Shown: positions 17,469-26,742, numbered from the stretch's first letter. The stretch: 64,000 nt of DNA from an uncultured Clostridia bacterium (GCA_947625915.1 CANQPX010000001.1:1-64000), one strand, 5' to 3'. Notes: generated by a model not told the origin, from the sequence alone. Made by a program: numbers and translations.

Positions 17469-18893
17469 ATGAAAAGCAAAAAGCTTATAGCTTTTATTTC
17501 AGCATTGACCCTCATAGGTACAGCAGCAACAGGCTGCTCCGACAGCAGCACACCTGAGGAAACTACCGCATCAACAGCAGCTAAAGAACTTAACGATGAA
17601 GATAAGGCTGCCCTCGAAGATGTTGTCGTAGAAGGTGCGGAAAAACTGGAAAATCCCACAGTTCGCTGGCTTGCTACATACGACATCAACCCCGCTGACG
17701 GAAAACCTAAAATGCCCGAACTGGAAATGTTCGAGAATCAGTACGGCGGAAAGATCGAATTTATCCAGTGTACATTCGATGAACGCTATGACAGACTCGC
17801 TACAATGCTCGTAGGCGGCAGTGCCCCGGATATGTTCCCCGCACAGGAATTCGATACCTTCCCCTCTCGCGTACTTGAAGGAAAATTCCAAGCATGGGAC
17901 GATTACCTCGACTTTAACGATGAAGTGCTTTGGGCAAATGCAAGCGGCGCAAAGAAACTCTCCGATTACCATACCCTTAAAGGCAAACATTACGTTGCAG
18001 CAGTCGGAACATATTCACAGTGCGTAATGATCTATAACAAGAATACCATTGAGGAAAACGGCCTTGACGATCCCGTTCAATTACTTGAAGACGGAAACTG
18101 GACATGGGACACATTCAGAAAAATGTGTGCGGATTTCCATGACCGTGAAGAAGGAAAATTTGCTTATGACAGCTGGTATTTTGAAAGAGCATTGCTCCTT
18201 ACAACAGGTGTTTCCCCTGTAGGAATGGAAAACGGAAAACTCGTCAACAACCTCGCAAGCCCCGAGATCGAACGCGCCGAGAATTTCATGTATAACCTCA
18301 AAAAAGACGATCTTCCCTTCCCTAAAGCAGAATATGACTGGACAGAACACGCTGAACGCATAGGCGAAGGAAAAACTCTCTTCCTCCCTATCGGAACATG
18401 GGCGCTCTGGGGCGATCCTCAGTATTCCGAAAAATTCGGCAACCCCGGCGATATCATGTTCGTTCCCATGCCTAAGGATCCTGACGCAGACGCTTATTAC
18501 CTGCCCGCAAGCATGAACGCTTACGCTCTCTGCACAGGTGCTCCCAATCCCGAAGGCGCAGCAGCTTACATGAAGTGTATCCTTACCGCAGGCAACAGCG
18601 ATGTAAGTAAGTCTATCACAGAAAAACAGTACCGCGAAGATTACGGTTGGACAGATGAAATGATAGACATGATGCATAAAGTCGATGAAATGACAGACGA
18701 AAATCCTGTTATAAGCATTGTCGGCGGTCTTTCAGGAAATATCGACAAGGAAGGCGTTGCTCATGATTTAGATGACGCTTTAAAACAAGCTTCCTTCAGC
18801 GGAGCAGACTGGACTTCCACAAGAGAATCCATATACGATATGGCTCAAGCTGATATAGATGAGTTCAACAACCGCATAGAAAACGAACTTTAA
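17469..18893 (+). CDS. sugar ABC transporter substrate-binding lipoprotein
   Basis: An extracellular solute-binding protein of family 1, 474 residues, tethered by a lipid at Cys23 (GTAATGCSD). Typical parts are GKIEFIQCTFDERYDRLATMLVGGSAPDMFPAQEF (about 85-125), a GTWALWGDPQY hinge segment and a Trp-rich sugar-binding face. ATG 17469 fits the aaaggag RBS better than the upstream GTG at 17460. No permease gene lies next to it; the next gene is a cytoplasmic GH5 enzyme, suggesting that imported glucan fragments are the ligand. The nearest permeases are at 54374-56043 and have their own binding protein. Confidence 0.92.
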   Translation: MKSKKLIAFISALTLIGTAATGCSDSSTPEETTASTAAKELNDEDKAALEDVVVEGAEKLENPTVRWLATYDINPADGKPKMPELEMFENQYGGKIEFIQCTFDERYDRLATMLVGGSAPDMFPAQEFDTFPSRVLEGKFQAWDDYLDFNDEVLWANASGAKKLSDYHTLKGKHYVAAVGTYSQCVMIYNKNTIEENGLDDPVQLLEDGNWTWDTFRKMCADFHDREEGKFAYDSWYFERALLLTTGVSPVGMENGKLVNNLASPEIERAENFMYNLKKDDLPFPKAEYDWTEHAERIGEGKTLFLPIGTWALWGDPQYSEKFGNPGDIMFVPMPKDPDADAYYLPASMNAYALCTGAPNPEGAAAYMKCILTAGNSDVSKSITEKQYREDYGWTDEMIDMMHKVDEMTDENPVISIVGGLSGNIDKEGVAHDLDDALKQASFSGADWTSTRESIYDMAQADIDEFNNRIENEL

Positions 18894-19007
18894 TAAATAA
18901 TTTCCGTATGAAACACGGGCGGAGCCGCTTACCTTCCGGCTTTGCCCGCCCTGACGGGGCAGACTGCTGCCGATAGAAAATTTTTAACAGAAAGCAGGAA
19001 TTTATAT

Positions 19008-19958
19008 ATGAACGATCTTAAAGGTTACAAAAAAGGCGTAAACTTAGGCGGTTGGCTTTCACAATGCGACCATACAAAAGAACGCTATGATAATTTTATT
19101 TCCGAAAAAGACCTTGAAAAAATAGCTTCATGGGGCGCGGATCATGTCCGCATACCCATTGATTACGAGCTTATCGAAAAAGAGGACGGGACTCCCGATG
19201 ACAGCGGCTTTGCATATCTTGACAAAGCCATAGAATGGTGCGGAAAATTCGGACTCAACGCAATAATAGATCTGCACAAGACCGCGGGATATTCCTTCGA
19301 TTATCTTGAAAATGAAAGCGGATTTTTTGACAATGAAAAATATCAAGAGCGCTTCTATAAGATCTGGGACCGCATTTCCGCAAGATACGGAAAATTCCAT
19401 GAAAGAGTTGCTTTTGAACTTCTGAACGAAGTGACCGACAAGGATTTCTGCAAAAAATGGAACGAGATCGCCAAGACCGCAATGTCCCGCATAAGAAAAA
19501 ATGCTCCCGATACCATAGTCCTCATCGGCGGTTACCGGAACAACAGCCCCGCTGCGGTAAAAGACCTTGACCCGCCGTATGACGATAAGGTCGTTTACAA
19601 CTGCCACTGTTACGATCCTCTTGATTTCACGCATCAGGGCGCAACATGGGTAAAGGAAATGGATCAAAGCAAACGCATCGCTTTTTCCGAAACAAATATC
19701 ACATCGGAATATTTTGAGAATATTTTCAAAGAAGCTCTCGAAGTCGCAAAAAAATATAACACCTGTCTTTACTGCGGTGAATACGGAGTAATAAATATCG
19801 TTTCTCCGGAAGATACCGTTCAATGGTTCAAAGCCATAAATTCCGCTTTTACCAAATCAGGCATAGGTCATGCTGTATGGAGTTATAAGGAAATGGATTT
19901 CGGACTTTCCGATGAACACCTCAGCGGCGTTATAGACGAAATTATCAAATATCTTTGA
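19008..19958 (+). CDS. GH5 family endoglucanase/glucosidase, cytoplasmic
   Basis: A family 5 glycoside hydrolase TIM barrel of 316 residues without a signal peptide. Characteristic are GVNLGGWLSQC at the N-terminus, DHVRIPIDYELIE, NAIIDLHKTAGYSF, the acid/base E141 in FELLNEVTD and the nucleophile E258 in LYCGEYG. The ATG at 19008 has caggaa upstream; a longer in-frame start at 18942 runs through a hairpin and lacks an RBS. The gap to the lipoprotein gene holds a GC-rich hairpin (GGGCGgAGCCG with its complement, 18917-18950) that may attenuate transcription. It probably cleaves imported beta-glucan oligosaccharides; exact specificity is not readable. Confidence 0.9.
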   Translation: MNDLKGYKKGVNLGGWLSQCDHTKERYDNFISEKDLEKIASWGADHVRIPIDYELIEKEDGTPDDSGFAYLDKAIEWCGKFGLNAIIDLHKTAGYSFDYLENESGFFDNEKYQERFYKIWDRISARYGKFHERVAFELLNEVTDKDFCKKWNEIAKTAMSRIRKNAPDTIVLIGGYRNNSPAAVKDLDPPYDDKVVYNCHCYDPLDFTHQGATWVKEMDQSKRIAFSETNITSEYFENIFKEALEVAKKYNTCLYCGEYGVINIVSPEDTVQWFKAINSAFTKSGIGHAVWSYKEMDFGLSDEHLSGVIDEIIKYL

Positions 19959-19993
19959 TTTATCTTTACAACTTTTTTCATATTTCTCCTTAT

Positions 19994-20042
19994 AAGAAAG
20001 CCGTCGGAAAATGTTTTTAAGCACATTCCGACGGCTTTCTTC
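19994..20042 (+). terminator. terminator after GH5 gene
   Basis: A long stem of GAAAGCCGTCGGAA with its complement, and a loop with an extra ATGT/GCACAT pairing, is followed by CTTTCTTCC. Confidence 0.75.
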
Positions 20043-20051
20043 CGTATAAAA

Positions 20052-20086
20052 CAAAAAAGTGATCCCGTTTTTAACAGGATCACTAT
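20052..20086 (-). terminator. terminator of the rpsF-ssb-rpsR operon
   Basis: Read on the minus strand, AGTGATCC and its complement form a stem followed directly by TTTTTTGTTTT, just after the rpsR stop. Confidence 0.85.
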
Positions 20087-20090
20087 ATTA

Positions 20091-20339
20091 TCAATCCGAA
20101 ACGTAAGGGAGAAGAGCAATATATCTTGCACGCTTGATAGCGACTGTAAGCTCTCTCTGGTGATATGCACAAGTACCTGTTACACGCCTTGGGAGTATCT
20201 TTGCTCTTTCGGTCATGCACTTTTTAAGTCTTGCGATATCCTTATAATCGATCTTTTCAACTCTGTCAGCGCAGAACATACAAACCTTTTTGCGAGTTCT
20301 CTTTGCGCCTCTGGGAGCCTTTTCTCTATCCTTGTCCAT
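20091..20339 (-). CDS. rpsR: 30S ribosomal protein S18
   Basis: An 82-residue S18 with the conserved core [63 protein letters not shown]. The CxxC pair plus later Cys residues mark the zinc-type (C+) form. S18 binds 16S rRNA as a heterodimer with S6, whose gene begins this operon. The RBS is aaaggaggt. It is the last gene of rpsF-ssb-rpsR and is followed by a terminator. Confidence 0.97.
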   Translation of the reverse strand: MDKDREKAPRGAKRTRKKVCMFCADRVEKIDYKDIARLKKCMTERAKILPRRVTGTCAYHQRELTVAIKRARYIALLPYVSD

Positions 20340-20397
20340 TATGAGACCTCCTTTTAATAATATTCAAAGCGGATCTTAAAATATCCGCGGCAGCTTA

Positions 20398-20913
20398 TCA
20401 GAACGGAAGATCGCTGTCGCCTATAACGTCCTCAAAATCGTCCATATTGCCCAGTTCTCCGTAGGAGACCGAAGCGGCGGGAGCATTATTCGGACGTGAA
20501 GCGGATCCGTCGTACTGATCCTGACGTGGCTGGGAATACTGCTGAGTAGAATAACTTCCGCCCTGAGAAGAAGATTTACTTTCACCGAATGAAACATTAT
20601 CGGCATATACTTCCGTTACATAATGGCGGACATCGGGATAACGCTTATCATCATAAGTTCTTGTCCTGAGACTGCCCTCAACAATGATAGTTTTACCTTT
20701 AGTAAAATATCTGCTGATAAATTCGGCAGTTTGTCTCCATGCGACAACGGTAATGAAATCCGCCTGACGTTCGCCGCCTTGGGGAACGTAGCCGCGGTTC
20801 ACCGCAACAGTTATCTGGCAGGTAGACACGCCTGTGGGAGTTTGTCTCAATTCCGGATCGGAAGTAAGACGACCCATAATGACAACGTTATTGATGGCAC
20901 AAGCACTCAACAT
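20398..20913 (-). CDS. ssb: single-stranded DNA-binding protein
   Basis: SSB, 171 residues. The OB-fold domain (1-110) has NNVVIMGRLTSDPELRQTPTGVSTCQITVAVNRGY and ADFITVVAWRQTAEFISRYFTKGK. A Gln/Ser/Pro-rich linker follows. The acidic tip ends DSDLPF, the peptide that docks replication and repair partners. The RBS is aaaggagg. It sits between rpsF and rpsR, the usual Gram-positive order, so it is expressed with ribosomal proteins and is the housekeeping SSB. Confidence 0.97.
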   Translation of the reverse strand: MLSACAINNVVIMGRLTSDPELRQTPTGVSTCQITVAVNRGYVPQGGERQADFITVVAWRQTAEFISRYFTKGKTIIVEGSLRTRTYDDKRYPDVRHYVTEVYADNVSFGESKSSSQGGSYSTQQYSQPRQDQYDGSASRPNNAPAASVSYGELGNMDDFEDVIGDSDLPF

Positions 20914-20946
20914 TTTTTACAGCCTCCTTTTGTCTGAAAAGGTTCA

Positions 20947-21237
20947 TCACTTTACAGTGATAAGGGAACGCATAACACCGTCCGTAATTTTGAATATACG
21001 GTCGAGTTCGGCGGGGAAATCGGGCTTACAGGAAAATGTGTAAAGCACATAATAGCCCTCTGTCTGATAGTCGATCTCATAAGCGAGTTTTCTTTTTCCC
21101 CACTCATTGACGGACTCCATAGTGCCGTTAGCCTCGATGAGAGCGGTGAACTTATCGTTAAGAGCCTTAACGCCTTCCTCTCCGTTTTTCAGACTATAGA
21201 CTGCCATGGTCTCATAGGTTTCGTTTACCTTAGCCAT
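20947..21237 (-). CDS. rpsF: 30S ribosomal protein S6
   Basis: S6, 96 residues: MAKVNETYETMAVYSLKNGEEGVKALNDKFTALIEANG... ending in RIFKITDGVMRSLITVK. It has the typical VNEWGKRKLAYEIDYQTEGYYVLYTF strand region. ATG 21237 follows aagaggaggtg; in-frame codons upstream to 21324 run into the promoter and are not used. It is the first gene of the S6-SSB-S18 operon. The short leader has features of the known S6:S18 autoregulatory motif. Confidence 0.96.
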   Translation of the reverse strand: MAKVNETYETMAVYSLKNGEEGVKALNDKFTALIEANGTMESVNEWGKRKLAYEIDYQTEGYYVLYTFSCKPDFPAELDRIFKITDGVMRSLITVK

Positions 21238-21242
21238 TAAAA

Positions 21243-21289
21243 ACACCTCCTCTTGGGTCACGTCCGCGACGATACACGGACGAGGATAC
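21243..21289 (-). promoter_or_regulatory. candidate S6:S18 autoregulatory leader hairpin
   Basis: On the minus strand the leader contains CGTCCG, a 10-base loop and CGGACG, followed by TGACC. It sits between promoter and RBS. Bacterial rpsF leaders carry a hairpin with a CCG and a nearby ACC that mimics the S18 rRNA site. The resemblance is visible; function is inference. Confidence 0.5.
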
Positions 21290-21295
21290 TTAATT

Positions 21296-21324
21296 ATTAT
21301 AACATTTTCCCCGATAATTGTCAA
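21296..21324 (-). promoter_or_regulatory. promoter of rpsF-ssb-rpsR
   Basis: A perfect consensus on the minus strand: TTGACA, a 17-base spacer and TATAAT, 58 bases before the rpsF start. Confidence 0.9.
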
Positions 21325-21363
21325 GGGGCAAGTTATTTTTTTGAAATTTCAGCAATTCTGCAC

Positions 21364-21414
21364 AAAAAATAATATTTCCGCACAATATTTATGCACGGAA
21401 ATGTTATTTTTTAA
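21364..21414 (-). terminator. terminator after the lipoprotein gene
   Basis: A stem on the minus strand (AAAAAATAACATTTCCG with a nearly complementary 3' arm) ends in TTTTTTGTG, directly after the stop of the gene at 21415. Confidence 0.75.
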
Positions 21415-22311
21415 TTACTGCTGAGAACCAATTACCGCATCAAAATCAATAAGTTCATAATCTGACGGGATATCGAACACTCCTGCGGGCAGATCTTTTG
21501 TAAAAGAATTTATCACAAGTGCTGTTATATCTGATGAGTTTTCATTATTTATAACCGCATAGATAGAACCGTTTGTGTTATAAAGCATACCGCCGCCTTC
21601 AACGCCTTCAAAAACATAGTCTTTGCCGTTTATCGAAACATTGGCAGACTGTACGATTTGAGTCGAAGAAATGCTGCTTTTATCAATAGATGCCATTTCT
21701 TCAAAAGCTTTTTTCAGGTCATACTCCTGAAAAATGCTTTCATCTGCCGCCATGTAGTAACATGACTTGGACGATGGGTCAAGTATATACATTTTCATAT
21801 CTTTAAGTATGATAACGGATCTGTCGCCGCCCTCGGCTGCATCGACCGAAATATTATTATTTGCGTCTACAGCCATTTTTGCAGATGTAGAACCGTCTGT
21901 TGTTTCCGCATCTAAGTACAGTGCCGTTGCGCCTTCAAAATCCATTATAAAATTATATGTATTGCTTTTTTCGGCAGCTGTGTCAACATATGTCAGTGCA
22001 CTAAGATCGGAAGCCGCAAATTCGTCCAACGAAGCAAATGATGGGGTACTTCCGGAAGGGCTTGCACTATCCGCAGCTGCTTCGCTATTTGTACTTTCTG
22101 TAATTTCTTCGCTTTTTGTACTCTCTGTACTTTCTGCATCAGTCTTGACCGTTTCGATGTCATCAATGACAGATACAGCTTTTGTTCCCTCCGGAGCCGA
22201 AGCCCCCGCACCGTCCTCAACGTCCGCTCCTGAATTTCCCCCGCAGGCAGTTAAGATCACCGCGCATGAAACAACAGCGGCAATTGCGGAAATTAATTTT
22301 TTCATTATCAT
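21415..22311 (-). CDS. lipoprotein of unknown function
   Basis: A 298-residue secreted lipoprotein with lipidation at Cys23 (VILTACGG). A long Ser/Thr/Glu-rich linker (about 45-90) is followed by a ~200-residue domain of alternating beta strands (YNFIMDFEGATALYLDAETTDGSTSAKMAVDANNNISVDAAEGGDRSVIILKDMKMYILDP). This layout resembles LppX/LolA-like lipoproteins, but I do not recognise the family. ATG 22311 has aaggag at good spacing; further upstream codons do not. It has its own terminator and no obvious operon partner. Confidence 0.8.
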   Translation of the reverse strand: MIMKKLISAIAAVVSCAVILTACGGNSGADVEDGAGASAPEGTKAVSVIDDIETVKTDAESTESTKSEEITESTNSEAAADSASPSGSTPSFASLDEFAASDLSALTYVDTAAEKSNTYNFIMDFEGATALYLDAETTDGSTSAKMAVDANNNISVDAAEGGDRSVIILKDMKMYILDPSSKSCYYMAADESIFQEYDLKKAFEEMASIDKSSISSTQIVQSANVSINGKDYVFEGVEGGGMLYNTNGSIYAVINNENSSDITALVINSFTKDLPAGVFDIPSDYELIDFDAVIGSQQ

Positions 22312-22706
22312 GATCTTCTCCTTTAATATAATATGTGCATAAGCACAAGTAATATTATACACCAAAAGACCGCATTTGTACATATTTTTCAGCAAATTTC
22401 TTTAACTTCAACAAATTTTGTTTAAAAAATAAGGATTATTTGTTTAAAATATAAAAAGCCGCGATGAAAACGCCGCGGCACAACTGTTATAAATTGGCTC
22501 TAAATGTAGTGTATTTATTATTATAACATACTATTTGTTGTATTTCAAGAGCAATTTCAACTTTTTTTAAAATTTGTTAATATAGCCAGTAAAAAAATTT
22601 GTTTTTGTATAATAATACTATAGAATAAGGCTTGGATTTGTGCTATAATTACTAACAGATTTGTCAATTACAATTCGTTAAAATATTTTAAAGGAGAACG
22701 GATCTT
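22312..22706. other. intergenic stretch without a recognised gene
   Basis: This AT-rich, 395-base gap has one clear structure, the minus-strand terminator-like hairpin listed at 22450-22480. A TATAAT at about 22643 may serve the small plus-strand gene at 22707, but no convincing -35 accompanies it. Confidence 0.4.
22450..22480 (-). terminator. terminator-like hairpin
   Basis: On the minus strand, GCCGCG...CGCGGC is followed by TTTTTATATTTT. It faces transcripts coming from the mtnA side and would stop read-through into the lipoprotein region. Confidence 0.6.
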
Positions 22707-22883
22707 ATGAATTTATTGTACGAGGAAGTTTATCGCAAGAAGCAGGAACAATACAAGCTTGACGGGGATCTGAAAGCTTTTAACTCATTTATCGATGAAG
22801 CGCACAGTTTCCAGTTTGCCGTTGCGACAAAGGCGCGTCCGGAGAGCGAATACGCCGAATGGCTCAGATGCCAGAACAGCTGA
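22707..22883 (+). CDS. small protein of 58 residues, unknown function
   Basis: A short gene with a near-ideal RBS (aaaggagaacggatctt-ATG), ending in TGA at 22883. The product starts MNLLYEEVYRKKQEQYK and ends EYAEWLRCQNS. It is charged, probably helical, with no membrane segment or signal. Codon use is like the neighbouring genes. A terminator follows at 22911-22942. I do not recognise it. Confidence 0.7.
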   Translation: MNLLYEEVYRKKQEQYKLDGDLKAFNSFIDEAHSFQFAVATKARPESEYAEWLRCQNS

Positions 22884-22910
22884 TCTTCTCATGTACCATA
22901 AATTTTAACA

Positions 22911-22942
22911 TAAAAGCCGCAGGTCAATCCCTGCGGCTTTCC
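22911..22942 (+). terminator. terminator shared by small gene and ykgJ-like gene
   Basis: AAAGCCGCAG-gtcaatcc-CTGCGGCTTT is followed by CCTTTTCTGCTTTT on the plus strand. On the minus strand the stop codon of the gene at 22924 falls in the hairpin loop. Confidence 0.75.
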
Positions 22943-23418
22943 TTTTCTGCTTTTAATATCGGATAGCCTTCTTCATACGGCTTTACAATATCCGGATGAA
23001 GATCCGCAAAGGAAAATATCTTCCCCGCCAGATCGTCACGCTCCAACTCACCGCAAAGCTCCGAAAGAGGTTTCCCATACATAGTCGGGCATATAGACGC
23101 AATAGAGATAACTCTTTTTCCGCCGAATTCCATTATCCTGTAAGGCCATATCTTACAGTCGAAAGGTTTATCCTCTCCGAGTTTACAGCCCGTATTTTTA
23201 TCAAGCGCGGGACAATAAAAAAGTTCGTCCTCCGCTTCCGTCATGCGGAATATCCAGCCCTCTCCTTTTTTTACAAAAGAAAATTCCGGGAAACGTTTTT
23301 CGATTTTATTTTTTAATTCTTCATCTATTATCGGAGTTTCCCATATATCATATTTATCAAAAATGCAGCATATTTTACATTTTGCACATTCGCTGCTTTT
23401 AAGAATATTTTTCAGCAT
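22924..23418 (-). CDS. YkgJ-family cysteine-cluster protein
   Basis: A 164-residue protein with the N-terminal CAKCKICC cluster (Cys at about 11-18) and further Cys in YCPALDKNTGCKLGEDKPFDCKIWPYR. This is the CxxCxxCC pattern of the YkgJ family, thought to bind zinc or an Fe-S cluster. The biochemical role is unknown. The RBS is aaggag. It starts 20 bases after mtnA on the same strand, so the two likely form an operon. Confidence 0.85.
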   Translation of the reverse strand: MLKNILKSSECAKCKICCIFDKYDIWETPIIDEELKNKIEKRFPEFSFVKKGEGWIFRMTEAEDELFYCPALDKNTGCKLGEDKPFDCKIWPYRIMEFGGKRVISIASICPTMYGKPLSELCGELERDDLAGKIFSFADLHPDIVKPYEEGYPILKAEKESRRD

Positions 23419-23438
23419 ATTTTTTCTCCTTAAAAAAA

Positions 23439-24494
23439 TTATTTTCCGAATAATTCTCCCAGACTTTTTTCATACGGTCTGCGGCAAATTCCTTTTTCCG
23501 TAATAATTGCTGTTATCAAATTTTCTTCGGTAACATCAAATGCGGGATCGTAACATTTTACTTCCGGTGCAACAGGTCTGCTGAAAAACATTGAACGTAT
23601 TTCTTCCCCGTCACGGAATTCTATGGGGATATCTTTTCCGCTTTTACAGCTAAGATCGATAGTAGTTGAAGGACAGAACACATAAAACGGTACCCCGTAA
23701 TGTTTTGCTATTATCGCCGCACCGCTCGTGCCGATCTTATTTGCCGTATCGCCGTTTGCGGCAACGCGGTCGCAGCCAACGAACACGGCGTTAATAAGTC
23801 CTGCTTTCATCACCGAAGAAGCCATGTTATCGCATATAAGGTGAACGTCTATGCCCGCGTTGTCAAGTTCATACGCGGTAAGTCTTGAACCCTGTAAAAG
23901 CGGGCGCGTTTCATCAACATACACATGGAACTCATATCCCCGTTCTTTGCCGAGGAAGAGCGTTCCAAGACCTGTTCCGTAACGTGATGCTGCAAGCGGA
24001 CCTGCATTACAGTGCGTCAGGATCCCGTCGCCGTTTTTTACAAGAGAAAGTCCGTATTCGGAAATTTTTCTGCACATTTCAATATTTTCCTTATGGATAT
24101 TTATTGCCGTGCATTTTAATATTTCCCGAATTTTTTCTATCGGCGAAGAAATATTTTCTTTTGCCGCCGCAATACATTTTTTCACCGCAGCAGAAAGATC
24201 CGCCGCCGTTGGTCTTGATGAACAAAGATATTCGCCTATATTCAGAATTTCCTTAAGAAATTCCTCACCGTTTACCGCATTTATTGACAACGATAAAACA
24301 TACATTGCATATCCCGCACAAATTCCGATAGCAGGAGCGCCGCGGACGCGGAGATTTTTTATTGCTTCAAAAAAATCCTCGCGAACAGATAATTTTTTAA
24401 ATACGAGATCGTTTGGCAAAATCGTCTGATCGATAATTATTACCGACATTTCATCATCGGAAAGTTTCACGCTGTCATTTTTCAGATATTCCAT
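23439..24494 (-). CDS. mtnA: methylthioribose-1-phosphate isomerase
   Basis: MtnA, 351 residues, converts 5-methylthioribose-1-phosphate to methylthioribulose-1-phosphate in methionine salvage. Signatures are LRVRGAPAIGICAGYAMY, ILTHCNAGPLAASRYGTGLG (catalytic Cys), DETRPLLQGSRLTAYEL and FVGCDRVAANGDTANKIGT (catalytic Asp). ATG 24494 with gaggaa is preferred to an in-frame ATG 30 codons upstream in AT-rich DNA. No other salvage genes are next to it, so it may act on a related sugar phosphate. Confidence 0.93.
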   Translation of the reverse strand: MEYLKNDSVKLSDDEMSVIIIDQTILPNDLVFKKLSVREDFFEAIKNLRVRGAPAIGICAGYAMYVLSLSINAVNGEEFLKEILNIGEYLCSSRPTAADLSAAVKKCIAAAKENISSPIEKIREILKCTAINIHKENIEMCRKISEYGLSLVKNGDGILTHCNAGPLAASRYGTGLGTLFLGKERGYEFHVYVDETRPLLQGSRLTAYELDNAGIDVHLICDNMASSVMKAGLINAVFVGCDRVAANGDTANKIGTSGAAIIAKHYGVPFYVFCPSTTIDLSCKSGKDIPIEFRDGEEIRSMFFSRPVAPEVKCYDPAFDVTEENLITAIITEKGICRRPYEKSLGELFGK

Positions 24495-24608
24495 AAAAAA
24501 ATTCCTCGGATATATTTTTAAAAAAATTATATCATATTTTTCGGAAAAAGTAAAGTAATATCCGATAAATTTTCGGAAAGTCAAAAAATAAAAAAGGCGC
24601 GGACAAGA

Positions 24609-24637
24609 ACGGGCAGCCGATCATCGGCTGCCCGTTA
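24609..24637 (-). terminator. hairpin after chemoreceptor 1
   Basis: A 13-base stem, AACGGGCAGCCGA with its complement, lies 17 bases past the stop codon on the minus strand. The T-tract after it is poor. Confidence 0.55.
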
Positions 24638-24653
24638 ATAAAAATATCCGCTT

Positions 24654-26531
24654 TTATCTGTCGCTGACAAGGTCTGTAAGTTTGTCGGTGATATCCGCCA
24701 TGTTTACGGACATTCTCTTGCTGTTCTCGGATATTGCAACGTTCGCGTTTACAACATCTCCTATACGGTTTATCTCATCTACCGCCTTGCCCACAACTGC
24801 AACATTATCCCGAACCATGTTTGCGATCTTTTCAACGCCTGCATTGGACTTCTTGATCTCCTCAACAACATGATTGAACGCGTCCAGAGTACGTTCCGTG
24901 ATCTGTTTTCCGCTTTCTATGGACTGGATAGAATTTGTAATAAGTTCGTTGGTTTCGCTTGCCGCCTTTGCGCTCTTGTTTGCAAGCATACCGACTTCGG
25001 AAGCAACTACCGCAAAGCCCTTGCCCATTTCTCCTGCTCTTGCGGCTTCTATGGAAGCGTTGAGCGCAAGCAGATGAGTCTGACTTGAAATGGAATCTAT
25101 TTCGTCAATGATCTTTTCTATCTCTCTTGACATATTGCTGATCTGTTCCATCGAATTGCTGAGTTCTTCCATTTGCCTCTGAGTGCTGAGGATAGTATTT
25201 ACCGCAGTCTCTGTTGTATCGGTAACGCTTACGGAAGCGTCTGCGCTTTCGTTCAGTTCCTTTACAAGGTCGTTCATGACCTGACCAAGTCCGTCAACTG
25301 CTTTCTTCTGTGCTTCCGTTCCGGTGTAGATCTTATCGGCGCTGTCGAGAGTCTCCTTTGAAACGCTGTTAAGTTCCGAGCAAGCGGATCTTATGTTTCT
25401 CACCAGAACAACATTATTTTCCATATCCTTTTTCTGCTGTTCAACGAGCTGTTCATTCTCATTGATATTGCTGCTTATGCCGCTTACCATTTTATTGATA
25501 TTTTCGGAAAGCTGACGGAACTCGGGATTTCCTGTTTCATTTACCGTAACGCTGAAATCTCCGTCGGCGATGCGCTTCATTGAATTTCCGATATTATTTA
25601 TGCCGCGGACGATCTTCCGCTCAACAAGCAGGTTGATAAAGATGATAAGAAGGAAGAATATGACGAACATACTTACCGAAACGGAAATGGTCTGGCTCGT
25701 TCTGTCGGCAAAATACTCATCCGTCGGCAGGAATGTTCCTATGAGCGTATCCTCATAGCTTTGGATATTGTAATATCCGTCAACGCCTTTTACGGTCGTT
25801 TTTCCGCTGCCTTCCTGAACGGGCAAGCCCGCATCTGCCGCGGAAGTGTTAAGAAGACTTTCATCGGGGTGAGCAACGATATTTCCGCTTGTTTTATCTA
25901 TTGCAAAGACATAGCCGCTGTTTCCGTAATCAAAATCCCTCAGAACTGTGGAGATCTCTGTGCTTGCAAGTGTCTCTTCAAGGATCTCGGGGCGTATTCC
26001 CACCTGAACAAGACCGGGAGCGTCCTTTCTTGCAACGCCTATGTACTGGATAATTATACCTTCTGCGCCGTTTTCCTGCGGCTCCTGAACTATCTCGATG
26101 GACGGATCGTCAACAATTACCATGAAAGCAGCCGACTGGTCGCTGCTTTTCATATCAAATCCTATATAGGAATCGATAGTGCTGTGAGTGATTATGCCGT
26201 CCGCATCGATAACGTGCAGTTCGTTTACCATGAGGTCCTCTTTAAGTTCGAGGATCTTGTTGTTATCGTCAAGGATAGTGGGGTCAGCGGCAATTATATC
26301 CGCAAAAGCACGGGTCTTGGCAAGGTTATTTTCGCCAAGGCTGTTAGTAAGATTTTCTATCTGTTGATCGTTGCTGAGGAGTTTTTCCTTGACCGACTCA
26401 AGTTTCTCGATGCTTGAAGTCTCGTTGGAACTTTTAGCGGAAGCTGTCTGCATACCGAAAATAACAGCTATCGTCACAACAAGACCTATTATCATGTAAA
26501 TGCAAAGTCTAAGAGTAAATATTTTTTTCAT
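24654..26531 (-). CDS. methyl-accepting chemotaxis protein 1
   Basis: A 625-residue transmembrane chemoreceptor. TM1 is at about 9-28, an extracellular Cache-type sensor at 35-270 ([38 protein letters not shown]), TM2 at about 280-302 and HAMP at 303-355. The signalling hairpin has the tip [50 protein letters not shown]. There is no C-terminal CheR-tether pentapeptide. ATG 26531 suits aaagga better than ATG 26537. It is monocistronic. The sensor class binds small acids, amino acids or sugars in relatives; the ligand here is unknown. It fits the flagellins in this window. Confidence 0.94.
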   Translation of the reverse strand: MKKIFTLRLCIYMIIGLVVTIAVIFGMQTASAKSSNETSSIEKLESVKEKLLSNDQQIENLTNSLGENNLAKTRAFADIIAADPTILDDNNKILELKEDLMVNELHVIDADGIITHSTIDSYIGFDMKSSDQSAAFMVIVDDPSIEIVQEPQENGAEGIIIQYIGVARKDAPGLVQVGIRPEILEETLASTEISTVLRDFDYGNSGYVFAIDKTSGNIVAHPDESLLNTSAADAGLPVQEGSGKTTVKGVDGYYNIQSYEDTLIGTFLPTDEYFADRTSQTISVSVSMFVIFFLLIIFINLLVERKIVRGINNIGNSMKRIADGDFSVTVNETGNPEFRQLSENINKMVSGISSNINENEQLVEQQKKDMENNVVLVRNIRSACSELNSVSKETLDSADKIYTGTEAQKKAVDGLGQVMNDLVKELNESADASVSVTDTTETAVNTILSTQRQMEELSNSMEQISNMSREIEKIIDEIDSISSQTHLLALNASIEAARAGEMGKGFAVVASEVGMLANKSAKAASETNELITNSIQSIESGKQITERTLDAFNHVVEEIKKSNAGVEKIANMVRDNVAVVGKAVDEINRIGDVVNANVAISENSKRMSVNMADITDKLTDLVSDR

Positions 26532-26689
26532 AGTCATTTCCTTTCCAAAATCAAACTATTGAAAAATGATCAAGATCAAAAATACACATTATCAATATTC
26601 TAACACAAAAAACCCCGTAAGTCAACAAAATAATCAAAAAAAGATATAAAAAAATTCTTATTTTTTAGTGCAAAAAACAGTATAAAATA

Positions 26690-26726
26690 CCAAAAGCGGA
26701 ACAGGTATTGCCCTGTTCCGCTTTGT
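26690..26726 (-). terminator. terminator of the M23 peptidase gene
   Basis: AAGCGGAACAGG with its complement and a 5-base loop, then CTTTTGGTATTTT on the minus strand, 17 bases after the stop. Confidence 0.8.
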
Positions 26727-26742
26727 TTAAAAAACTTTTTTA

